Positions 58,138-64,000 of a stretch of DNA of 64,000 bases are shown piece after piece. The notes beneath the pieces were generated by a model that had not been told where the DNA came from, searched no databases, and saw nothing but the letters and a program-made list of their open reading frames with translations. The DNA is from Intestinimonas timonensis. GTDB lineage: Bacteria > Bacillota > Clostridia > Oscillospirales > Oscillospiraceae. Positions within the stretch are counted from its first letter, which is position 1, and the number at the start of each line of letters is the position of its first letter. The position numbers and the translations under genes are program-made. The stretch covers positions 834,698-898,697 of the forward strand of contig NZ_LR130817.1 of NCBI RefSeq assembly GCF_900626145.1. Reading direction: 5' to 3'.

Positions 58138-59832
58138 ATGCTCTCGCTGCTTCATATTGAGAATATCGCGGTGATCCAGGCGGCGGACATCCGATTCGAC
58201 CAGGGCTTCAATGCCCTCACCGGCGAAACCGGTGCTGGTAAATCCATTGTGGTGGATGCCATCGGGGCGGTGATCGGGGAGCGGACTTCCCGGGAACTGA
58301 TCCGAACCGGTGCCAAGGCCGCAGTGGTGAGTGCTCAATTCACACGGCTGCCGGCACTTCCCTGGTTTGCTGAGAATGGCATAGGGCCGGATGAGAACGG
58401 GGAGATATTGATCCAGCGGGAGATTTTGTCCGATGGTCGGAACGTCTGCAGGCTTAATGGACGTCCTCTGACGGTCTCCCAGCTTCGGGGGTTGGGACGG
58501 CAGTTGCTGAACATCCACGGACAGCACGACGGTCAGCAGCTGCTGGACCCTACCTGCCATTTGGATTACCTGGACCGGTTCGGTGAGCTGGAGGGCCCCA
58601 GAGCTGCTTTTAAGGCAGCTTATGACGCCATGTCTGCCCTGCGGCGAGAGATGTCTGCCCTGCGGATGGACGAGGCGGAAAAGGCACGGCGCATCGACAG
58701 TCTGACCTTTCAAATTGGAGAACTGGAGCGAGCCGACCTGAAGCCGGGGGAGGAGGAGGAACTTACCCAGCGGCGGAAGGTGCTGCGCAATGCCGGCAAG
58801 CTCATTGATGCCGTGGAGGGTGCCCACATGGCGCTCTCCGGGGACGAGGAGAGCGAGGGAGCGGTTTCCCTCATCATGTCGGCGGAGCAGTCTCTCTCCG
58901 GAGCCAGAGGGGTCAGCGACCAGATCGCCGACCTGGCCCAGCGCCTTACTGAGCTGCGCTGTGCCGCAGACGACGCCGCCGAGCTGGTCCGGGATCTTCG
59001 GGACAGCCTGGACTTCGAGCCAGGGGAGCTGGACGAGCTGGAGAGTCGTCTGGATGTGATCTACCGGCTGCGGAAGAAGTACGGCGCTACGGTGGAGGAC
59101 ATGCTGGACTATCTGGCCAAATGCAAGGCGGAGCTGGAGCAGATCGAGGACTCCAGTGAGACCCTGGCCCGGCTGGAGAAGAAGCTCTCTGCCGCGCTGG
59201 AAAAAGCCCGTGGGGAGGGCGCAAAGCTCACGGCGGCCCGAAAGAAGGCGGCGGCGGCCCTGGAGAAGCTGATTCAGGAGGAGCTGCGGCAGCTGGACAT
59301 GCCCAAGGTGCGTTTCCAGGTGGACTTCGCCCCCAAGGGTGGGGAGAACGCCATGGACGAGACGGGTATGGATGAGGTGCAGTTCCTCATGTCGGCCAAC
59401 GTGGGTGAGGACCTGAAACCCATCCACAAGATCGCCTCCGGCGGCGAGCTCTCCCGTATCATGCTGGCGCTGAAGAATGTGTTGGCGGAGAACGATGACG
59501 TGAGCACCCTGGTCTTTGACGAAGTGGATACCGGTGTCAGCGGCCGGGCAGCCCAGAAAGTGGCCGAAAAGATGGCACAGGTGGCCCGCCGGAAACAGGT
59601 CCTGTGCGTCACCCATCTGCCCCAGATCGCCGCCATGGCGGATACCCACTTCTCGGTGGAGAAGGGGGAGCGGGACGGACGGACCTACACGGCGGTAGAG
59701 CGGTTGGAGTCCGCACGTCGTCGTGAGGAACTGGCACGGCTTACCGGCGGTGCCCATATCACACCCGCCATGCTGGCGGGGGCCGGGGAGCTTTTGGACA
59801 GCGCAGAGGCCTATAAACGGGGGTTGACATGA
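58138..59832 (+). CDS. recN: DNA repair protein RecN
   Basis: 564 residues from ATG 58138 (GGGAGG eight bases upstream; GTG 58129 overlaps that site). SMC-like: Walker A TGETGAGKSIVVDAIG near the start, long coiled-coil centre, and signature/Walker B SGGELSRIMLALK ... LVFDEVDTGVSGR at the end. Acts in double-strand break repair. Confidence 0.96.
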   Translation: MLSLLHIENIAVIQAADIRFDQGFNALTGETGAGKSIVVDAIGAVIGERTSRELIRTGAKAAVVSAQFTRLPALPWFAENGIGPDENGEILIQREILSDGRNVCRLNGRPLTVSQLRGLGRQLLNIHGQHDGQQLLDPTCHLDYLDRFGELEGPRAAFKAAYDAMSALRREMSALRMDEAEKARRIDSLTFQIGELERADLKPGEEEELTQRRKVLRNAGKLIDAVEGAHMALSGDEESEGAVSLIMSAEQSLSGARGVSDQIADLAQRLTELRCAADDAAELVRDLRDSLDFEPGELDELESRLDVIYRLRKKYGATVEDMLDYLAKCKAELEQIEDSSETLARLEKKLSAALEKARGEGAKLTAARKKAAAALEKLIQEELRQLDMPKVRFQVDFAPKGGENAMDETGMDEVQFLMSANVGEDLKPIHKIASGGELSRIMLALKNVLAENDDVSTLVFDEVDTGVSGRAAQKVAEKMAQVARRKQVLCVTHLPQIAAMADTHFSVEKGERDGRTYTAVERLESARRREELARLTGGAHITPAMLAGAGELLDSAEAYKRGLT

Positions 59833-60362
59833 GACAGGACAAAGGACCGGAGGAGGTGCGGGTCACCTTCTCCCTCAGCCGGGCGGAATACGTACGGGCG
59901 GCGCGCTATTACCTGCGCAAAAGCCATCTGGTAAGCTGGATCCAGGTGCTGGTCATCCTCATCGCCCTGGGCGCCGCGGCAGTTATGGGGATCTTGATGG
60001 AGCGGATGAGCTTTCTCTGTACCCTCCTGGTGGTCCTCTCCGTCATGGTGGCCTTCTACGGTCTGTGGCTGTATGTGATTCAGCCGGGGCGGATTTACGA
60101 TAAAAATCCGGCTCTGGGCCGGCAGGTATCCTTCCTCTTCAACCGTGAGGATCTGTCCCGGCAGGATGAACAGACAGCGGTACTGCTGGACTGGGATCTG
60201 AAAAAGCTTTGGCGGGGCAAAGAGTTTTACTACCTCTTCCGCGGAGAGGAGGGCTATCTCTTGTTGCCTAGGTCCGCTTTTCGGAGCGAGGAGGACCGGC
60301 TCCAGTTCGAGTTCCTGGCCCAGACCGCCTGTCCGGAGGTAAAGGTAAAACATTTTGATTGA
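59829..60362 (+). CDS. YcxB-like membrane protein
   Basis: 177 residues, overlapping recN by ATGA. Two membrane helices (WIQVLVILIALGAAAVMGIL and LCTLLVVLSVMVAFYGLWLY) are followed by a YcxB-like C-terminal domain (LLDWDLKKLWRGKEFYYLF, then LLPRSAF). Function unknown. The T-box promoter lies across its stop codon. Confidence 0.75.
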   Translation: MRQDKGPEEVRVTFSLSRAEYVRAARYYLRKSHLVSWIQVLVILIALGAAAVMGILMERMSFLCTLLVVLSVMVAFYGLWLYVIQPGRIYDKNPALGRQVSFLFNREDLSRQDEQTAVLLDWDLKKLWRGKEFYYLFRGEEGYLLLPRSAFRSEEDRLQFEFLAQTACPEVKVKHFD

Positions 60363-60387
60363 CAATGTATGCGGGCTGTGCTAGAAT
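60359..60387 (+). promoter_or_regulatory. promoter of the T-box tyrS operon
   Basis: Consensus TTGACA, 17-bp spacer, TAGAAT. The -35 overlaps the stop codon of the previous gene. Confidence 0.88.
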
Positions 60388-60403
60388 GCCCGTTGTATAC
60401 AAT

Positions 60404-60662
60404 GCGAGGATGAGGAAAAGTAGTCTTTGGACACCCTGCGCAGAGAGCCCCCGGTGTGGTGGAAGGGGGAGAGGGCCTGAGGACGAATACCCCTCGGAGC
60501 GGCCGCCTGAACCGAAAGCAGTAGGGCGTGTCGGGAGCGCCCGTTATTGCGCAGCCGTGTGATGGCACGGCGTGAGGTCCTTTCCCGTGAGGGAGGGACG
60601 AACCAGAGGTGGTACCGCGTATCTACGCCCTCTGTCCAAAAAGGACAGGGGGCGTTTTTTAT
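60404..60662 (+). promoter_or_regulatory. T-box leader, tyrosine-specific (UAC specifier)
   Basis: Stem I begins GAGGATGAGGAAAAGTAG, with the AGAGAG and GGTGGAAG landmarks after it. The specifier loop reads GACGAATACCCCTCGG, giving codon TAC (60488-60490) for tyrosine. The T-box sequence AGAGGTGGTACCGCG follows at about 60606. The terminator is an almost perfect stem CGCCCTCTGTCC / GGACAGGGGGCG with T6 (60628-60662). Uncharged tRNA-Tyr would stabilise the antiterminator and switch on the zinc-ribbon gene, the Nudix gene and tyrS. Confidence 0.95.
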
Positions 60663-60689
60663 CGTACGGTAGAAAGAGGGAAAAACACG

Positions 60690-60968
60690 ATGGAACAGTC
60701 ACTGATATGTCTGCGCTGCGGGGCTGAAATGGTCAGTCTGGGTACGCGTGATTTTCAGCTGGGTCGTGAAACGATGTTTTTTGACTCTCATCTGTGGGAA
60801 GGGGCGCTGGAACTGAAGATCTTCGGCTGCCCTTCCTGCGGAAAGGTGGAGTTCTTCTCGGAAAAAGTCCGGGAATGGGCCGCCGAGTATGAGTGCCCTG
60901 TCTGCCACGCGAGATACCCAAGGGACGCGGAGCGATGCCCCAAATGCCTCACCAAACGGGAAAAGTAG
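60690..60968 (+). CDS. zinc-ribbon protein in the tyrS operon
   Basis: 92 residues from ATG 60690 behind AGAGGG. Three Cys pairs: CLRCG at 8-12, CPSCGK near 52, CPVC near 75, and a last CPKC near 88. The middle has a strand-rich segment (FFDSHLWEGALELKIFGCP). Probably a small metal-binding protein. Family without known function. It lies between the T-box terminator and the Nudix gene, so tyrosine starvation should control it too. Confidence 0.75.
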   Translation: MEQSLICLRCGAEMVSLGTRDFQLGRETMFFDSHLWEGALELKIFGCPSCGKVEFFSEKVREWAAEYECPVCHARYPRDAERCPKCLTKREK

Positions 60969-60977
60969 GGAAACGAC

Positions 60978-61445
60978 ATGGAGCACAGGAGCTTTGGACA
61001 AAGGGTGCCTGAAGCGGTCTACCGAGACCGGGCAGGCGCCTATGCGGTGATCCTGGATGATGACGGAAATGTTGCCCTGGTGGAGGCACCGGCGGCTGGC
61101 GGACCGGAACGGGGACTCTTCCTGCCAGGTGGTGGCATCGAGCCAGGGGAGACCCCAGAGGGATGCCTCCGGCGGGAGTGCCTGGAGGAGCTGGGCCGAG
61201 AGATCGAATTGAAAGGTCTGCTCTGTGCCGGCGACGAGTATCTGTTTGCTCCCAGCGACCGGTGTTATCTCCATGTGTCGGGCCGCTGTTACCGGGCGGT
61301 CCTGGGTCCACAGGTGCAGGAGCCCATTGAGCACGATCATGTGCTCCGTTGGGTGCCGGCGGAGTGGGCCGCTGAACATATGTTTTTAAATTATCAGGCT
61401 TGGGCCGTTCGGCTGGCCTGGGAAGAAAGGATGCAAGAAAAATGA
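60978..61445 (+). CDS. Nudix hydrolase
   Basis: 155 residues. Nudix box [23 protein letters not shown] (G...E...REC.EELG; shown here as landmark residues Gly-Glu-Arg-Glu-Glu-Glu) at about 50-72. The start is GFGQRV-like ([20 protein letters not shown]). Hydrolyses nucleoside diphosphate derivatives. Substrate unknown. Its end overlaps tyrS by ATGA, so it is under tyrosine T-box control. Confidence 0.9.
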   Translation: MEHRSFGQRVPEAVYRDRAGAYAVILDDDGNVALVEAPAAGGPERGLFLPGGGIEPGETPEGCLRRECLEELGREIELKGLLCAGDEYLFAPSDRCYLHVSGRCYRAVLGPQVQEPIEHDHVLRWVPAEWAAEHMFLNYQAWAVRLAWEERMQEK

Positions 61446-62668
61446 CCTGTTATGAAGAACTGAAGGCCCGTGGCCTCATTGCCCAGGTGACCAACGAGGA
61501 GGAGATCTCCAAGATGATCAACGAGGGCAAGGCGGTGTTCTACATCGGCTTCGACCCCACCGCCGACTCCCTTCATGTGGGCCACTTCATGGCTCTGTGC
61601 CTGATGAAGCGGCTCCAGATGGCGGGCAACCGTCCCATCGCCCTCATCGGCGGCGGTACCGGCTACATTGGAGATCCCTCCGGCCGTACCGACATGCGTA
61701 ACATGATGACTCCGGAGACCATCCAGCACAACTGCGACTGCTTTAAAAAGCAGATGGAGCGGTTCATCGAGTTCGGCGAGGGCAAGGCCCAGATGGTGAA
61801 CAACGCCGACTGGCTCCTGAAGCTCAACTATGTGGAGCTCCTCCGTGAGGTGGGTGCCTGCTTCAGCGTAAACAACATGCTCCGGGCTGAGTGCTACAAG
61901 CAGCGCATGGAGAAGGGCCTCTCCTTCCTGGAGTTTAACTATATGATCATGCAGTCCTACGACTTCTACCACCTCTTCCAGCACTACGGCTGCAACATGC
62001 AGTTCGGCGGCGACGACCAGTGGTCCAACATGCTGGGCGGCACCGAGCTCATCCGCCGCAAACTGGGCAAGGACGCCCACGCCATGACCATCACCCTGCT
62101 TCTGAACTCTGAGGGCAAGAAGATGGGCAAGACCCAGTCTGGCGCTGTGTGGCTGGACCCCAACAAGACCAGCCCCTACGACTTCTACCAGTACTGGCGC
62201 AACGTGGGCGACGCCGACGTGCTCAAGTGCCTGCGCATGCTCACCTTCCTGCCTCTGGAGCAGATCGATGAGATGGACAAGTGGGAGGGTGCTCAGCTCA
62301 ACACTGCCAAGGAGATCCTGGCTTTCGAGCTCACGCAGCTGGTTCATGGCACGGAGGAGGCACACAAGGCCCAGGACGCTGCCCGGGCCCTGTTCTCCAC
62401 CGGCGGAGACAAGAGCAATATGCCCACCACCGAGCTCACCGCCGGAGACCTCACCGATGGTCAGATCACCGTGGTGGACCTGATGGTGAAGTGCGGTCTC
62501 ACTCCCTCCAAGGGCGAGGCCCGGCGGCTCATCCAGCAGGGCGGCGTGGAGCTCAACGGTGAGAAGGTGACAGATACTGCCGCTGTGGTAACCGCCTCCG
62601 CCCTGGAAGGGGAGGGTACCACCATCAAGAAGGGCAAAAAGGTCTTCCACCGGGCCGTGCTTGCTTAA
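61442..62668 (+). CDS. tyrS: tyrosyl-tRNA synthetase
   Basis: 408 residues from ATG 61442. Class I synthetase: HIGH variant HVGH in [17 protein letters not shown], tyrosine-binding [17 protein letters not shown] variant KMGKTQSG, and a C-terminal S4 domain ([20 protein letters not shown]). Charges tRNA-Tyr. Controlled by the UAC T-box upstream, which supports the assignment. Confidence 0.97.
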   Translation: MTCYEELKARGLIAQVTNEEEISKMINEGKAVFYIGFDPTADSLHVGHFMALCLMKRLQMAGNRPIALIGGGTGYIGDPSGRTDMRNMMTPETIQHNCDCFKKQMERFIEFGEGKAQMVNNADWLLKLNYVELLREVGACFSVNNMLRAECYKQRMEKGLSFLEFNYMIMQSYDFYHLFQHYGCNMQFGGDDQWSNMLGGTELIRRKLGKDAHAMTITLLLNSEGKKMGKTQSGAVWLDPNKTSPYDFYQYWRNVGDADVLKCLRMLTFLPLEQIDEMDKWEGAQLNTAKEILAFELTQLVHGTEEAHKAQDAARALFSTGGDKSNMPTTELTAGDLTDGQITVVDLMVKCGLTPSKGEARRLIQQGGVELNGEKVTDTAAVVTASALEGEGTTIKKGKKVFHRAVLA

Positions 62669-62672
62669 GCAG

Positions 62673-62707
62673 AAAAAGGCGGGTGCCAATTCGGCACTCG
62701 CCTTTTT
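62673..62707 (+). terminator. terminator after tyrS
   Basis: AAAAAGGCGGGTGCC pairs with GGCACTCGCCTTTTT over AATTC (one G-T pair), 5 bp after the tyrS stop. Confidence 0.92.
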
Positions 62708-62738
62708 GGAATCTTTTGATTTTCTTAAGGAAGAATGT

Positions 62739-62767
62739 TAGACATCGAAATAAGAGCATGGTACAAT
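62739..62767 (+). promoter_or_regulatory. promoter of the AI-2E transporter gene
   Basis: TAGACA, 17-bp spacer, TACAAT, about 30 bp before ATG 62797. Confidence 0.65.
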
Positions 62768-62796
62768 GAGAGTGACCATATACGAGGGGAGAGCTG

Positions 62797-63993
62797 ATGG
62801 CCGTGCAGAAAAAACCATGGCCGCTGGACACGAGGACTGTTTCAAATCTGATCGTCGTGCTCATCGGTATCCTGTTCTACTTTGTGCTCTACCGCTTTTC
62901 TGAGGTGAGGGAAAAGATCTCGATGGTGACGGGAGTGCTCTCTCCCTTTATCATCGGCTTTGCCATCGCCTATCTGCTGAATACACCCACTACCTTTTTT
63001 GAAGAGAAGGTCTACAATAAGCACAGACACGGACGGGCATTGGCCATCGTTACGGTCTATGTCCTGGCCGCGGCTGTGCTGGCCATCCTGCTCAACCTCA
63101 TTCTGCCCCAGGTGTGGAGCAGCGCGGTGGAACTGGTCAACAATATGTCTACCTATATGCGGGGGCTGGACGCACTGGTCCAGGAAATCATCAACCGCTT
63201 CAATCTGGAAGGAGAAGGCATCAATGAGATGCTGGCAGCCTACCAGAACCTGGTTCAGACTCTGACCGATCTGGCCATTGAGAAGGTGAGTTCTTCTCTG
63301 CCGCAGATCTGGAATCTGGGTGTGGCCCTTGGCAGCGGTGTTGTCTCCGCGCTTACGGCGCTGATTTCCTCGATCTACATGCTCTCCGGTAAAAACCGCC
63401 TGGTTCCCCAGCTCAAAAAGCTCATCTACGCCATTATTCCCAAGAAAAAGGCGGCTTGGTTCCTGGGGGTGTGTAGTCAGGCCAACCGTATCTTCGTGGG
63501 ATTCATCAACGGCAAAATCATTGACTCCGCCATCATTGGCGTGCTCTGCTTCATCCTCAACCTGATCCTCCAGATCCCCTACAATATCCTCATCGCCGTC
63601 ATTATCGGCGTTACCAACGTGATCCCTTTCTTCGGACCCATCATTGGTGCCGTGCCCTGTATTATGATCCTCATCATCGTGGACCCTTGGGCGGCGCTGC
63701 GTTTCGCCGTTCTGGTGCTGGCGCTCCAGCAGTTCGACGGCAATATTTTGGGCCCAAAGATCCTGGGCGACAGCACAGGCCTCTCCGCCATCTGGGTGCT
63801 GGTGTCCATCGTGGTGTGCGGTGGACTCTTTGGCTTCCCGGGGATGCTTCTGGGCGTGCCCACCTTCGCCGTGCTCTACGCCTTGGTCCGGGAGTGGGTG
63901 AACCACCGGCTGAGGGAGAAGGGCATCGACGGAGACGGAAATCCGCTCCTGCCGTCCGCAGAGGATGCATGCAAGTCCGAATCCGACCAATGA
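62797..63993 (+). CDS. AI-2E family transporter
   Basis: 398 residues from ATG 62797 behind GGGGAGAG. About eight membrane helices. The first ones (LIVVLIGILFYFVLYRFSEV, GVLSPFIIGFAIAYLLNTP) and the family segment IPYNILIAVIIGVTNVIPFFGPIIGAVP are typical of the TqsA/YdiK/PerM group. Members export small molecules or move ions. The cargo here is unknown. The last bases of the window after it hold nothing more. Confidence 0.92.
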   Translation: MAVQKKPWPLDTRTVSNLIVVLIGILFYFVLYRFSEVREKISMVTGVLSPFIIGFAIAYLLNTPTTFFEEKVYNKHRHGRALAIVTVYVLAAAVLAILLNLILPQVWSSAVELVNNMSTYMRGLDALVQEIINRFNLEGEGINEMLAAYQNLVQTLTDLAIEKVSSSLPQIWNLGVALGSGVVSALTALISSIYMLSGKNRLVPQLKKLIYAIIPKKKAAWFLGVCSQANRIFVGFINGKIIDSAIIGVLCFILNLILQIPYNILIAVIIGVTNVIPFFGPIIGAVPCIMILIIVDPWAALRFAVLVLALQQFDGNILGPKILGDSTGLSAIWVLVSIVVCGGLFGFPGMLLGVPTFAVLYALVREWVNHRLREKGIDGDGNPLLPSAEDACKSESDQ

Positions 63994-64000
63994 AAAAACG

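Noticed and set aside
57646..59757. Minus-strand open frame of about 700 codons opposite argR and recN
   Set aside because: Antisense shadow of two well-recognised genes in GC-rich DNA.
1..64000. CRISPR array
   Set aside because: No regularly spaced short direct repeats and no cas genes anywhere in the window.

Overview
The window looks like chromosomal DNA of a spore-forming, fairly GC-rich Clostridia member, most likely an Oscillospiraceae relative of the Flavonifractor / Pseudoflavonifractor / Intestinimonas type. The reasons are the complete spoIIIAA-AH sporulation operon, the nusB-xseAB-ispA-dxs-tlyA-nadK-argR-recN cluster typical of Firmicutes, the T-box leader in front of the tyrS operon, and the S-layer-homology (SLH) surface proteins. 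The species assignment is inference.

Bases 1 to about 38.6 kb are an integrative conjugative element (ICE) of the broad Tn1549-like kind. Its left end lies outside the window. Its right end abuts a tRNA-Pro(CGG) gene whose 3' end faces the element. Reading leftward from the tRNA on the minus strand come: a double ribbon-helix-helix protein; a TOPRIM/DUF3991 primase-like protein; a large Cys-rich SLH surface protein; a tightly overlapping operon (ssb, parB-like, a small protein, DUF4240, parM-like, parR-like, a C5-cytosine methyltransferase, an amidoligase, a small protein and a gamma-glutamylcyclotransferase-like enzyme); DUF3846 and metK; a divergent HU gene; a cassette with a PAPS-reductase-like enzyme, a hexapeptide-repeat protein, a DUF4406-like protein, an unknown protein and a DPPY DNA methyltransferase; a HipA-like kinase with a small partner; a candidate oriT; and finally the transfer genes (mobC, relaxase, pcfB, virD4, maff2 pilin-like, virB6, prgI, virB4, NlpC/P60 hydrolase).

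Left of the transfer genes, on the plus strand, are two more SLH-anchored surface proteins whose last exported domains share a nearly identical 312-bp segment. Between them lies the decayed 5' end of a Tn916-type integrase and a pair of overlapping perfect palindromes. Further left are a repeat-type zinc-ribbon protein with a decayed 5' end and the tail of a probable recombinase. This left arm looks rearranged: the genes that usually follow the NlpC/P60 gene in Tn1549-like elements are not there.

From 38.7 kb on the DNA is ordinary chromosome: tRNA-Pro; glmS followed by a peptide-type ABC importer (binding protein and two permeases, no ATPases); the spoIIIA operon; an Asp23-family gene; a long housekeeping operon for transcription antitermination, DNA repair and isoprenoid synthesis; a tyrosine T-box operon (zinc-ribbon protein, Nudix hydrolase, tyrS); and an AI-2E family transporter.

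The most interesting part is the element's modification and segregation module. An amidoligase and a gamma-glutamylcyclotransferase-like enzyme are translationally coupled to ParM/ParB-type segregation genes and a DNA methyltransferase. The same element carries its own SAM synthetase, a second DNA methyltransferase and a PAPS-reductase-like enzyme.
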